The position numbers and the translations under genes were made by a program. From Streptomyces mexicanus (GTDB lineage: Bacteria > Actinomycetota > Actinomycetes > Streptomycetales > Streptomycetaceae): a DNA stretch of 36,449 nucleotides. The notes beneath the pieces were generated by a model, which saw only the letters and a list, made by a program, of their open reading frames with translations, searched no databases and was not told where the DNA came from. Shown here piece after piece: positions 1-7,717 of this stretch. The stretch is taken from NCBI RefSeq assembly GCF_902506575.1, contig NZ_LR732544.1:3582405-3618853 (forward strand), in the 5' to 3' direction. Positions within the stretch are counted from its first letter, which is position 1. Every line of letters starts with the position of its first letter.

Positions 1-93
1 CGGGCGGTCACCGCACCCCACCTCGTCGCCCTCGTCCGCTCCGGCGCCCGCTTCGAAAACGGCCACCTCGTCGAGGACCTCGAAGCCGCCTGA
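1..93 (+). CDS. C-terminal fragment of an unidentified protein, possibly a transposase
   Basis: The first reading frame is open from the window edge and ends at a TGA at 91-93, giving 30 residues that end in LVEDLEAA. The gene begins outside the window. The segment HLVALVRSGARFENG resembles the tail of actinobacterial transposase-type proteins as far as I recall, but no catalytic motif is visible and I cannot name a family. Codon use is normal for a high-GC actinomycete. The adjacent debris supports a mobile-element reading but does not prove it. Confidence 0.4.
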   Translation, partial: RAVTAPHLVALVRSGARFENGHLVEDLEAA

Positions 94-408
94 AACTCAA
101 CTCACCCACAAGTCTTGACAATTACTCCTGAAAAGTCCCTGGCAACTCGGACCTGGGACCTACGCATTACGAGACCGAGAGCGATCGTGCCGAGTGGTGC
201 CGCACCATGCTCCCTGATGACGTTTTCCCAGATCAGGCCATGTGCGCCAGTCTTCCCCGTGCGGCCTCGTACTGGCTCGTCCAAAGGCGTCTGTCCACCG
301 GCTGTCCACCGGAGCGCCCCTCTGGGCGGCTTCCAGTGACCATTCAGTTGCGCGCGTGGGACGACCCGAACCGACATAGCCCCTCCGTCCGACGCACTTG
401 TCAGAGTC
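94..408. other. Intergenic stretch with a tRNA-like remnant and no supported gene
   Basis: Several short frames cross this stretch but none looks like a conserved protein. On the minus strand, 135-174 resembles the 3' half of a tRNA-Thr(CGT): an anticodon-loop-like CTCGTAA, then TGCGT, a variable-loop-like AGGTC, and a T-arm-like segment containing GGTCCGAG. The T stem does not pair well, and the 5' part needed for the anticodon stem is missing. It could be a decayed attachment site or the terminal repeat of the element whose last gene ends at 93. Confidence 0.3.
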
Positions 409-714
409 TCACAACTGCTGCTCACGCTCTCGGCGATCTCCTCGCTCGATGACGCGACGCAGCCGATGCGGGTGGTGCGGCACGCGGACGGTGACCTCGT
501 GCGGAACCGGATCAGCGTCCCTCGGGCGCGGTGGGCCACAGGCGGTCTGGGCCGCGTCGCGCCACTCCAGCCACTTCGGATCGTTCAGGACTCCGTCGGG
601 GTCAGGGATGCCGAGCGCTTCGAGGAAGACGACCAGGTCGTGATCGGAGTAGGCGGTGCCCAGGCTCTCGTCACGGCCCCGGCGGTAAACCGTGACCCGC
701 CGGCCGCCCGCCAC
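409..714 (-). CDS. Small conserved-looking hypothetical protein, possibly a remnant
   Basis: This 101-residue frame starts at a GTG. The stretch TVYRRGRDESLG...YSDHDLVVFLEALGIPDPDGVL...KWLEWR looks like a genuine folded segment and resembles small hypothetical proteins seen in Streptomyces genomes. I cannot assign a function. No good ribosome binding site precedes the start. The C-terminal third is arginine-rich and less convincing, so the gene may be truncated or decayed. It sits in debris between a mobile-element tail and the UvrA-type gene. Confidence 0.4.
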   Translation of the reverse strand: MAGGRRVTVYRRGRDESLGTAYSDHDLVVFLEALGIPDPDGVLNDPKWLEWRDAAQTACGPPRPRDADPVPHEVTVRVPHHPHRLRRVIERGDRREREQQL

Positions 715-989
715 CGAGGGACGATGGACGGTTGCCCTTTTGCGGGCGACAGAGCGGAGTTACCAGTCGTAGATGACACTGAACTTGAGCTCCTGGTTCG
801 TCTCCGCGCACCGGTTCAACTGTTCGCGGAGCACAGTCACGGCCAGAGCCCTCGACGTTCCTGCCGTGCCAGAGAGCCCAACCGTCCCGGCACCCACCAG
901 CGGCGGCCCGCTGGCCCTTGGCCGGGGTCCCGCTCTGGTTGCCCTCCGAGCGTGTCTTGGCAAGAGGAGGAACTGCCTCTGCATGACCG
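715..989. other. Gap with a possible gene remnant on the minus strand
   Basis: No complete gene is supported here. On the minus strand the segment ending at 760 reads LREQLNRCAETNQELKFSVIYDW followed by a stop; it looks more protein-like than the sequence around it and lies just upstream of the hypothetical gene at 409-714. The sequence before it, back to the UvrA-type stop at 990, is arginine/proline-rich and looks like non-coding translation. I read it as the 3' end of a lost gene. Confidence 0.25.
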
Positions 990-3692
990 TCATGCCGTGC
1001 GCTGTAGGGCTCCGGACTCCTCAAGCGCAGTCGTGAGGTACTTCGCTGATGCCCCGACGCCTCCTTCGGCGACCTGTGCCGGTGTGCCGCTGGCGACGAC
1101 GGTGCCGCCGTCGTCCCCTGCCCCGGGCCCGAGGTCGATGACGTAGTCGGCAGCGGCGACCACTCGCATGTCAAGTGCGACCATCACGACGGTGTTGCCA
1201 GCTTCGACGAGGGTCTGCAGATGGGTGACGAGACGGTCGGCATCGGCGCAGTGCAGTCCCGTGGTCGGTTCGTCGAGTACGTAGAGGGTGTCTCCGCGCT
1301 GGGCGCGCTGCAGTTCGCTGGCGAGCTTGACGCGTTGGGCCTCTCCGCCGGAAAGCTCGGTGGCGGGTTGCCCGAGCCGCAGGTAGCCGAGTCCTACGTC
1401 GATGAGAACCGATAGGGAGCGCATGATGTCTTCCTCGCCGGTGAAGAAGTCGTGGGCTTCCTCGACGCTCATCGCGAGGATCTGGGCGATGTTCCGGTCG
1501 TGCCAGGTGATTTCCAGGGTGCTGGGTTTGTAGCGGGTGCCGTGGCAGTCCGGGCATTCGGTGTAGACCGAGGGCAGGAAGAGGAGCTCGACCATGACAG
1601 AGCCTTCGCCCTCGCAGGTCGGGCAGCGGCCGCTGGTGACGTTGAAGGAGAAGCGGCCGGGTTTGTAGCCGCGGGCGCGTGCTTCGGGTGTCTGGGCGAA
1701 GCGGTTGCGTACGTGGTCGAACAGGCCGGTGTAGGTGGCTACGTTGGAGCGGGGCGTGCGGCCGATGGGCTTCTGGTCGATGCTGACCACGCGGCGTACG
1801 CCGGCCAGGTCTCCCTCGATGGCGCCTTCGAGTCTGTCGGGGGAATCGGCCAGGAGCAGCTCGTCGTCCTCGGGGGCCTCGTCGACGGGTACGGCGTTGC
1901 CCAGGTGCTCGGCGAGCAGCGCGGGCAGTGCCTGGCTGACCAGGCTGGACTTGCCGGAGCCGGATACGCCGGTCACGGCGGTGAGGGCGCCCATGGGGAT
2001 CGACACGGATACGCCGCCAAGGTTGTTGCGGGGGACGCCGTTGAGTTCGATCCATGAGGTTGACCGGCGGGGAGAGGGCGGGGGCAGGCCGCTGCCGCCG
2101 GAGAGGTATCCGCGGGGCACTGATTCTTCGACGTCGGCGAGGCCGGCGGGCGGGCCGCTGTAGATGATCCGGCCGCCGCGCTCGCCCGCGCCGGGGCCGA
2201 TGTCGACGAGCCAGTCGGCGTGCCGCATGACGTCGACGGAGTGCTCGACGACGAACAGGCTGTTGCCCCGGCGCTTGAGTCCGTCGAGGATCCCGAACAG
2301 CGCGGTCACGTCCTGCGGGTGCAGGCCTGCCGAGGGCTCGTCGAGGACGTACACGACGCCGAAGAGATCCGAGGTGAGCTGGGTGGCCAGCCGCAGGCGC
2401 TGCAGTTCACCGCCCGAGAGGGTGGGTGTGGTGCGGTCCAGGGAGAGGTAGCCGAGCCCGAGGTCGATGATGGGGCGCAAGCGGTCGACCAGCTCTTTGC
2501 CCAGGCGGGCGGTTGTGGCCAGTTTTTCGGCCGAGCGGTTGGGGGTGCGGCGTACGTCGGGCGCGGCTGCGTGGGCGGATCCGCCGGCCTCGACGCGCTG
2601 CTGAACGGCCTGCCGGCGCACGTCGGCGTGGAGGGCCCCACCGGCGGTGCCTGTAGGGCCGGGGTTGGCAGCTGCCTGCCGCGAGGCGTCGGCGACGGCT
2701 CCGTCCAGGAGCAACGCGAGTTCCCGCACGGGCAGGCCTGAGAAGTCGGCGATGTCGAGCCCGTCGAAGGTCACGGACAGGGCTTCGGGCTTGAGCCGTT
2801 TGCCGTGGCAGGACGGGCAGGGGGCCACGTCGAGGAACTGGGCGACGCGGCGCTTCATCGAGGCGCTCTTGGTGTTGGCGAAGGTGTGGAGCACGTAGTT
2901 GCGTGCTCCGATGAATGTGCCTTGGTAGCTCGGTTCGACGCCCGCCTCGATCGCGGCGCGGGCCTCGGAGAGGGTGAGCCTGGAGTGGACGTGGACGGAG
3001 GGCGTCTCGTCGGTGTAGAGGATCCAGTCCCGGTGCTTCTTCGGCAGGTTCTTCCAGGGGACGTCGACGTCGTAGCCGAGTGCGACCAGGACGTCGCGCA
3101 GCTGGTGGCCGTGCCAGGCTGTCGGCCATGAGGCGATCGCCCGCTCGCGAATGGTGAGGGAGGGGTCCGGCACCATCTTCTGTTCGGGCACCTCGTAGAC
3201 GCGGCCGATGCCGTGGCACTGCGGGCACGCGCCCTCGACAGTGTTGGCGGAGAAGTCCTCGGCGTAGAGCATCGGCTGATCGTCGGGGTAGTCTCCGGCG
3301 CGCGAGTAGAGCATGCGCACCAGGGACGAGAGCGTGGTGATGCTGCCGACCGATGAGCGGGTGCTGCGCCCTCCGCGCTGCTGCTGCAGGGCGACGGCCG
3401 GAGGCATTCCGGTGATGGAGTCGACGTCGGGGACGCCGGCCTGGTCGATCAGCCGTCTGGCGTACGGGGCCACCGACTCAAGGTAGCGCCGCTGCGATTC
3501 CGCGTAGAGGGTGCCGAAGGCGAGGGACGACTTGCCCGACCCGGAGACGCCGGTGAAGACCACCGTTGCGTCGCGCGGGAGTGTCAGGTCAACTCCCTTG
3601 AGGTTGTGCTCGCGAGCGCCCAGCACCCGGACGTCGGCCTGGACGGGCTGGGGCTCCTGAGGAGCGGGCGCGGGCGCTGCTGCGTCGGTCAT
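990..3692 (-). CDS. UvrA-like ABC excinuclease subunit (UvrA paralogue)
   Basis: This 900-residue protein has the UvrA layout: two ABC ATPase halves, each with a GVSGSGKSS Walker A loop, the signatures LSGGELQR and LSGGEAQR, and Walker B segments LDEPSAGLH and LDEPTTGLH. Zinc-ribbon motifs CPQCHG, CPSCHG and CPTCEG...CPDCHG are present. UvrA proteins find bulky DNA lesions. This shorter class occurs as extra paralogues in actinomycetes, some tied to drug resistance (DrrC type), so it need not be the housekeeping copy. In the second ATPase the expected H-loop Glu-His is replaced: the frame reads VVMVALDM where VVxVEHDM is usual. The first half keeps EHS. A weak GGAA precedes the ATG. It stands alone, divergent from the formaldehyde dehydrogenase gene. 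Confidence 0.88.
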   Translation of the reverse strand: MTDAAAPAPAPQEPQPVQADVRVLGAREHNLKGVDLTLPRDATVVFTGVSGSGKSSLAFGTLYAESQRRYLESVAPYARRLIDQAGVPDVDSITGMPPAVALQQQRGGRSTRSSVGSITTLSSLVRMLYSRAGDYPDDQPMLYAEDFSANTVEGACPQCHGIGRVYEVPEQKMVPDPSLTIRERAIASWPTAWHGHQLRDVLVALGYDVDVPWKNLPKKHRDWILYTDETPSVHVHSRLTLSEARAAIEAGVEPSYQGTFIGARNYVLHTFANTKSASMKRRVAQFLDVAPCPSCHGKRLKPEALSVTFDGLDIADFSGLPVRELALLLDGAVADASRQAAANPGPTGTAGGALHADVRRQAVQQRVEAGGSAHAAAPDVRRTPNRSAEKLATTARLGKELVDRLRPIIDLGLGYLSLDRTTPTLSGGELQRLRLATQLTSDLFGVVYVLDEPSAGLHPQDVTALFGILDGLKRRGNSLFVVEHSVDVMRHADWLVDIGPGAGERGGRIIYSGPPAGLADVEESVPRGYLSGGSGLPPPSPRRSTSWIELNGVPRNNLGGVSVSIPMGALTAVTGVSGSGKSSLVSQALPALLAEHLGNAVPVDEAPEDDELLLADSPDRLEGAIEGDLAGVRRVVSIDQKPIGRTPRSNVATYTGLFDHVRNRFAQTPEARARGYKPGRFSFNVTSGRCPTCEGEGSVMVELLFLPSVYTECPDCHGTRYKPSTLEITWHDRNIAQILAMSVEEAHDFFTGEEDIMRSLSVLIDVGLGYLRLGQPATELSGGEAQRVKLASELQRAQRGDTLYVLDEPTTGLHCADADRLVTHLQTLVEAGNTVVMVALDMRVVAAADYVIDLGPGAGDDGGTVVASGTPAQVAEGGVGASAKYLTTALEESGALQRTA

Positions 3693-3891
3693 GTTTCCAC
3701 GCTAACAATGCTCGGACCTGCGCAGACGGAGGCGAGGGGCCTTGGCCGGGGGCGTGGCGCGCAGCGTTAGTGCGTTGGCACGCAGGGCCTAGACGAGGGC
3801 GAGTCCGGCGTGTTCCGGCATGCGTACGTTGGATGTGAGCCATACGTTGGGAAGGCCGAGGCCGCGAAGCCGCCCAAATGACCGCCGACAC

Positions 3892-3907
3892 TGACTCGGC
3901 CGAGTCA
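3892..3907. promoter_or_regulatory. Perfect 16-bp palindrome upstream of the formaldehyde dehydrogenase
   Basis: TGACTCGGCCGAGTCA is a perfect 16-bp palindrome ending 25 bp before the ATG of the formaldehyde dehydrogenase, just upstream of its GAGGAG ribosome binding site. A repeated TACGTTGG occurs at 3825-3832 and 3843-3850. The position suits an operator for a dimeric repressor in the 240-bp spacer between divergent genes. The regulator is unknown; TetR (11287) and AraC (12669) are candidates in the same island. Confidence 0.5.
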
Positions 3908-3932
3908 CCGTGAATCAGCAGAGGAGATCGTC

Positions 3933-5126
3933 ATGGCAAGCAGCAACCGTGCTGTCACCTTTCAGAACCCGAAAGACATGCGCGTCGAGTCGCTCGACTT
4001 CCCGAAGCTTCAGATGCCGAACGGGAAGAAGGCCCCGCACGGAGTCATCCTCAGGATCGTCGCCACCAACATCTGCGGGAGCGACCTGCACATCTACCGC
4101 GGGTCCTTCCCGGTGCCCCAGGGCATGGTGATGGGGCACGAGATGACCGGTGAGGTCATCGAGGTCGGCCCCGACGTCGAGTTCCTCAGTGAGGGCGACC
4201 TCGTCTCCGTCCCGTTCAACGTCGCCTGCGGCCGATGCCGCAACTGCAGGGCGCGCCGGACCGACGTCTGCGAGACCACAAACCCCAAGGTGTCCTGCGG
4301 AGCGTACGGCTTCAACCTGGGCGACTGGACCGGCGGCCAGGCCGAGTACCTGTTCGTCCCGTACGCCGACTTCCAGCTCCTGCGCTTCCCGGACCGGGAC
4401 CAGGCCATGGCGAAGATCCGTGACCTGGCGCTGCTCTCGGACATCCTGCCCACCGCGTTTCACGGTCTCATGGAGGCCGGTGCCAAGCCGGGCTCGACCG
4501 TGTACATCGCCGGCGCCGGCCCGGTCGGCCGCTGCGGCGCAGCAGCGGCGCGGCTCCTCGGGGCGTCCTGCATCATCGTGGGCGACTACCACAAGGACCG
4601 CTTGGAGCTGGTGAAGAAGAACGGCTGCGAGACGATCGACCTGAGCCAGGACGCGGCGCTCACCGACCAAATCGAGGCCATCCTGGGCGAACCCATGGTC
4701 GACTGCGCAGTGGACTACGTCGGCACCGAGGCACACGGCATCGGCCGCGAGGCCGAGGACATGGACCCGGCCTACGCCATCAACCAGGTGCTCGACGCCA
4801 CCCGCGCGGGCGGGGCCACCGGAGTCATCGGCGTCTACGGCCCCGACCCGCTCGCGAAGTCGAAGGCCGAGCAGGAGGGAACGTACCCGATCGACTTCGG
4901 CAAGGCCTGGATCAAGTCGCCGCGGATCGCCGCCGGGCAGGCACCGATCATGCACTACAACCGCGAGCTGATGATGGCGATCCTGTGGGACCGCATGCCC
5001 TACCTGAGCGCCATGCTCAACACGAAAGTGATCAGCCTCGACGACGCCCCCGACGCCTACGCGACCTTCGACACGGGAGTGGCCGAGAAGTTCATCATCG
5101 ACCCCCACGGCCTCATCCCCGCCTGA
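3933..5126 (+). CDS. fdhA: Glutathione-independent formaldehyde dehydrogenase (zinc MDR family)
   Basis: The 397-residue product matches the Pseudomonas putida-type NAD-dependent formaldehyde dehydrogenase over its whole length. That enzyme oxidises formaldehyde to formate with tightly bound NAD and no thiol cofactor. Catalytic zinc ligands are visible as Cys48 (NICGSD), His69-Glu70 (MGHE) and Asp170 (LLSDILPT). The structural zinc lobe has Cys99, 102, 105 and 113. The NAD-binding loop GAGPVG lies at 194-199, and the C-terminus FIIDPHGL is typical. GAGGAG lies 7 bp before the ATG. It is transcribed alone, followed by a strong hairpin. With the second formaldehyde dehydrogenase and the RuMP enzymes 11-14 kb downstream it suggests heavy formaldehyde exposure. 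Confidence 0.93.
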   Translation: MASSNRAVTFQNPKDMRVESLDFPKLQMPNGKKAPHGVILRIVATNICGSDLHIYRGSFPVPQGMVMGHEMTGEVIEVGPDVEFLSEGDLVSVPFNVACGRCRNCRARRTDVCETTNPKVSCGAYGFNLGDWTGGQAEYLFVPYADFQLLRFPDRDQAMAKIRDLALLSDILPTAFHGLMEAGAKPGSTVYIAGAGPVGRCGAAAARLLGASCIIVGDYHKDRLELVKKNGCETIDLSQDAALTDQIEAILGEPMVDCAVDYVGTEAHGIGREAEDMDPAYAINQVLDATRAGGATGVIGVYGPDPLAKSKAEQEGTYPIDFGKAWIKSPRIAAGQAPIMHYNRELMMAILWDRMPYLSAMLNTKVISLDDAPDAYATFDTGVAEKFIIDPHGLIPA

Positions 5127-5137
5127 GGCCTGCACTG

Positions 5138-5170
5138 CGGCCCGCAGTCCCGCAACGGGACTGCGGGCCG
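5138..5170 (+). terminator. Intrinsic-type terminator after fdhA
   Basis: A 15-bp perfect GC-rich stem (5138-5152 with 5156-5170) with a CAA loop begins 11 bp after the fdhA stop. There is no T-run, as is common for Streptomyces terminators. Confidence 0.75.
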
Positions 5171-5210
5171 GCCCCTGCCCTGCCGACGCATCAGTCGGCG
5201 AAAGCCCTAG

Positions 5211-5662
5211 GGCCTGTATCGGGTTGTGATCACTGAGTGGTCCGTGCGAGTTCCTTGATCCAGATCATGGAGGCTCGGAGGTGGAGTCCGGCCTGGTAGC
5301 TCTCGGGGGTCTTGTCATAGCGGGTGGCGATGCCGCGCCACGCCTTGAGCCTGTTGATCAGGCGCTCGACCGTGTTGCGCTCCTTGTACAGGTCGGTGTC
5401 GTGGGTGAGGGGCCGGCCGCCGTGGCGGCCCTTCTTCTTCCGGTTGTCGCTCTGGTCCTTCTTCTCCGGGATGACGGCCTTGATGCTGCGCCTGCGAAGG
5501 TAGGCGCGGTTGCCGCGGGAGGAGTACGCCTTGTCGCCGGCAACGGCGCCGGGCCGCGGGGCCTGCCGGCCGGGTCGCGGACCCGCAGTTTGTCGAGAAC
5601 CGGGATGAACTGCGAGCTGTCGGCGGCCTGTCCCGCGGTCAGGGTCAGTACGAGAGGCGTGC
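5211..5662 (-). mobile_element. Decayed IS5-family element, 3' half only
   Basis: The left end reads GGCCTGTATCGGGTTGTGATC next to a CTAG at 5207-5210, closely resembling the terminal repeat of the intact element at 11519. The remaining sequence covers only the C-terminal part of the transposase. The other end and the N-terminal half are missing, so the element is immobile on its own. Confidence 0.7.
5230..5662 (-). pseudogene. IS5-family transposase remnant, frameshifted
   Basis: Two minus-strand frames carry consecutive pieces of one DDE transposase: PLVLTLTAGQAADSSQFIPV in one, then GAVAGDKAYSSRGNRAYLRRR...IKAVIPEKKDQ...RNTVERLINRLKAWRGIATRYDK...SYQAGL in the other, ending at 5230. The frame changes near 5565-5580. 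The second catalytic Asp (AGDKAYS) and the Glu region (NTVERLINRLKAWRG) survive; the first Asp and the DUF4096-type N-terminus are gone. It is clearly diverged from the copy at 11589-12562, so they are related elements rather than recent duplicates. Confidence 0.8.
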
Positions 5663-5803
5663 ATGCACTCTGATGGGGTCGTCGATGTCGGAATCGTCGA
5701 GTCCTTCTCCTGTCCCTTCTGCGGCCTCTCGCTGAGCAACCGTGAGGAAACCGCCACGGCGGGCATCGAGTCGCGTACCGAAGCCCCGGCGGAGTTCTGG
5801 TGA
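5663..5803 (+). CDS. Possible gene fragment with a CPFC motif
   Basis: This 46-residue frame reads SCPFCGLSLSNREE...GIESRTEAPAEFW before a TGA; it looks more protein-like than its surroundings and has a single CxxC pair. It begins exactly where recognisable IS sequence stops, and the in-frame sequence before the ATG belongs to the IS, so it may be the 3' end of a gene interrupted by the element. A GTG overlaps its stop and opens a further short frame that looks random. No function can be proposed. Confidence 0.25.
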   Translation: MHSDGVVDVGIVESFSCPFCGLSLSNREETATAGIESRTEAPAEFW

Positions 5804-6180
5804 GCAAGCCCAAGAGGCCCAATTCGTTCCACGGATGTACCTGTGAAACTCCGCGGACCCGAAGCAACGCACCCAGCGCGCACGGCTCGCCCAGCGCGTC
5901 CGTCCCAGCCTGGTGCCGTAAGCGGATGGATGGCACCAGCCAGCAGGGTCTCGCTTGCGTCCTTTGATCTTCTTGATGGCCTGGCTGGTCCACGACCGCG
6001 TATGGGACAAGGCCCACCGGGCTACCGCCCCAGGCGGGGAGACGCAGGTCGCCGCCATCACAGAGGGCGACAACTCGCCTTCTCAGCGCAGGCGGCGGTG
6101 AGTCGGATGGGCGTGCCCCACGGGTTGAAGAACCGGTGTTCTTCTGTGCCGACCGAGGTGAGTCGTGAACCGTATGGGGA
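5804..6180. other. Stretch without a supported gene
   Basis: Between the CPFC fragment and the minus-strand frame ending at 6181 I see only overlapping, arginine- or serine-rich frames with no recognisable motif. The stretch probably consists of decayed sequence next to the broken IS element. Confidence 0.4.
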
Positions 6181-6375
6181 TCACTTGATCGGTTTCACGT
6201 CGTAGCGGCTGTCGTGAACGGTGCCACGGCCGTTGGGGGAGACGCCGCACCTGGCGTGGAGCGTGGCTCTGCCCGCCGGCACTGTCCAAAGTATCGTCGC
6301 GTGCCTTGCCGCCCACCTAAACGAGCAGGACGGAAGGGCGGTGAGCTCCGGGGTCTCCGCGTGCCATTCCAGCAT
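6181..6375 (-). CDS. Short hypothetical ORF downstream of the P450 operon
   Basis: This 64-residue frame contains ILWTVPAGRATLHARCGVSP and ends SRYDVKPIK; the mix of residues looks like real protein. The frame stays open and plausible upstream of the ATG (ETRLPFDVTSK), so the true start may lie further upstream, within or beyond the terminator hairpin, or the gene may be truncated there. No ribosome binding site is evident and no family is recognised. Confidence 0.3.
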   Translation of the reverse strand: MLEWHAETPELTALPSCSFRWAARHATILWTVPAGRATLHARCGVSPNGRGTVHDSRYDVKPIK

Positions 6376-6413
6376 CTTGGATGTGACGTCGAAGGGGAGC
6401 CGGGTTTCCGGTG

Positions 6414-6442
6414 CTGGTGCCCGCCCCCGGGGCGGGCACCAG
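6414..6442 (-). terminator. Terminator of the P450 operon
   Basis: CTGGTGCCCGCCCC and its exact reverse complement flank a single C, giving a very stable hairpin (14-bp arms, inner bases forming the loop) about 60 bp after the P450 stop on the minus strand. Confidence 0.7.
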
Positions 6443-6502
6443 TGAGACGCGGGACGGCATCGGTGAGCGTGATGCTGGCCCCGGCGTGTAGGTAGGAGAA
6501 GG

Positions 6503-7717
6503 TCAGCGAGTGACCATGAGCTTGCGGACGCCGTAGTTGGTGCCGGTGAAGTCCATGGGGACTTCCTCCTGCGGGGTGGCGAGCCGCAGGTTGGGGAAGC
6601 GCTGGAAGAGCTTGGGCAGGACGGTTTTGAGTTCGGCGCGGGCGACGTTCTGGCCGAGGCAGGCGTGGACGCCGTAGCCGAAGCCCATGTGGCGGGCCAT
6701 TTTGCGGTCGATGTTCAGGGTGTCGGGGTCCTGGAAGGCACGGGGGTCGCGGTTGGCGGCGTTCATCGCGACGACGACCAGGTCGCCCTTCTTGATCTGG
6801 GCGCCGGCGAGTTCGAGGTCCTCCTTGGCGACGCGGCCCAGGCCGAACTGGACGATGGTGAGGTAGCGCATCAGCTCCTCGACCGTGGTGCCGATCTTCT
6901 CGGGGTGGGCCAGCATCTGCTCGCGCTGCTCGTGGTGGGTGAGAAGGGTGAGAGTGGACAGGCCCATCATGGCGGCCGTGGTGTCGTGCCCCGCGAAGAG
7001 CAGCAGCACGCCGAGGCCGATGAGCTGCTTCTCGCTCAGGACCGAGTCCTCGCCGTCGGCCTTGTTGATGAGTTCGGCGAGGATGCCGTCGGTGGCTCCG
7101 GTGCTGCGCTTGTCGGCGACGAGCTTGGTGATGTAGTCGATCAGCCAGTGCGCGCCCTTGTCGCGTTCCTCGCGGCTCTTGGCCATGTCCATGAGGTCGA
7201 CGGTGGCCTCGTGGAAGCCGTCGCGGTCCTCGTAGGGGACGCCGAGCAGTTCGCAGATCACCAGGCACGGGATGGGCAGCGCCATGGCCTGGACGAAGTC
7301 GAAGGTCTCGGGGCCGGCGGCGATGGCGTCCAGGTGCTCGTCGACGATTTTGTCGAGGTAGGGCTGGAGCTTGTTCTGTACGGCCTTGGGGGTGAAACGG
7401 CTGGTGAGCAGGCGGCGGTAGGCGCCGTGCTCGGGCTCGTCCATCATCACGAAGCCGGCGTCGAAGGGGGCGTCCTCGCCGGCCTCGGAGACCTCGCCCT
7501 CGGGGGTGTCGTGGCGCGGGCGCCTGGCGCTGAGCCGCGGGTCGGTGAAGACCTGGCTGCCTTCCTCGAAGCGGGTGACGAGCCAGCCGGTGGAGCCGTT
7601 GGGGAAGCGGACCTTGACGATGGGCTGGTCCTCCCGCAGCCGGGTGTACTCGGCCGGCGGGTCGAGGGGGTGGCGGAGGTCGCGGGTGACGGGCTGGTCG
7701 ATGAGGGGCTCGGTCAT
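6503..7717 (-). CDS. Cytochrome P450 monooxygenase
   Basis: A 404-residue soluble bacterial P450. The oxygen-binding I-helix motif AGHDTT is at 242-247, the ExxR pair at 281-284 (ELMR), and the haem loop FGYGVHACLG at 346-355 with Cys353 as the thiolate ligand. Length and N-terminus resemble the CYP105/CYP107-like class. The ATG at 7717 is preferred over an upstream in-frame start because it has GGAG 7 bp before it and overlaps the stop of the preceding gene (ATGA). It is the last gene of a four-gene operon that supplies its own ferredoxin and reductase. Its substrate cannot be read from sequence. The formaldehyde-handling genes nearby suggest an O- or N-demethylation, which is inference. Confidence 0.93.
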   Translation of the reverse strand: MTEPLIDQPVTRDLRHPLDPPAEYTRLREDQPIVKVRFPNGSTGWLVTRFEEGSQVFTDPRLSARRPRHDTPEGEVSEAGEDAPFDAGFVMMDEPEHGAYRRLLTSRFTPKAVQNKLQPYLDKIVDEHLDAIAAGPETFDFVQAMALPIPCLVICELLGVPYEDRDGFHEATVDLMDMAKSREERDKGAHWLIDYITKLVADKRSTGATDGILAELINKADGEDSVLSEKQLIGLGVLLLFAGHDTTAAMMGLSTLTLLTHHEQREQMLAHPEKIGTTVEELMRYLTIVQFGLGRVAKEDLELAGAQIKKGDLVVVAMNAANRDPRAFQDPDTLNIDRKMARHMGFGYGVHACLGQNVARAELKTVLPKLFQRFPNLRLATPQEEVPMDFTGTNYGVRKLMVTR

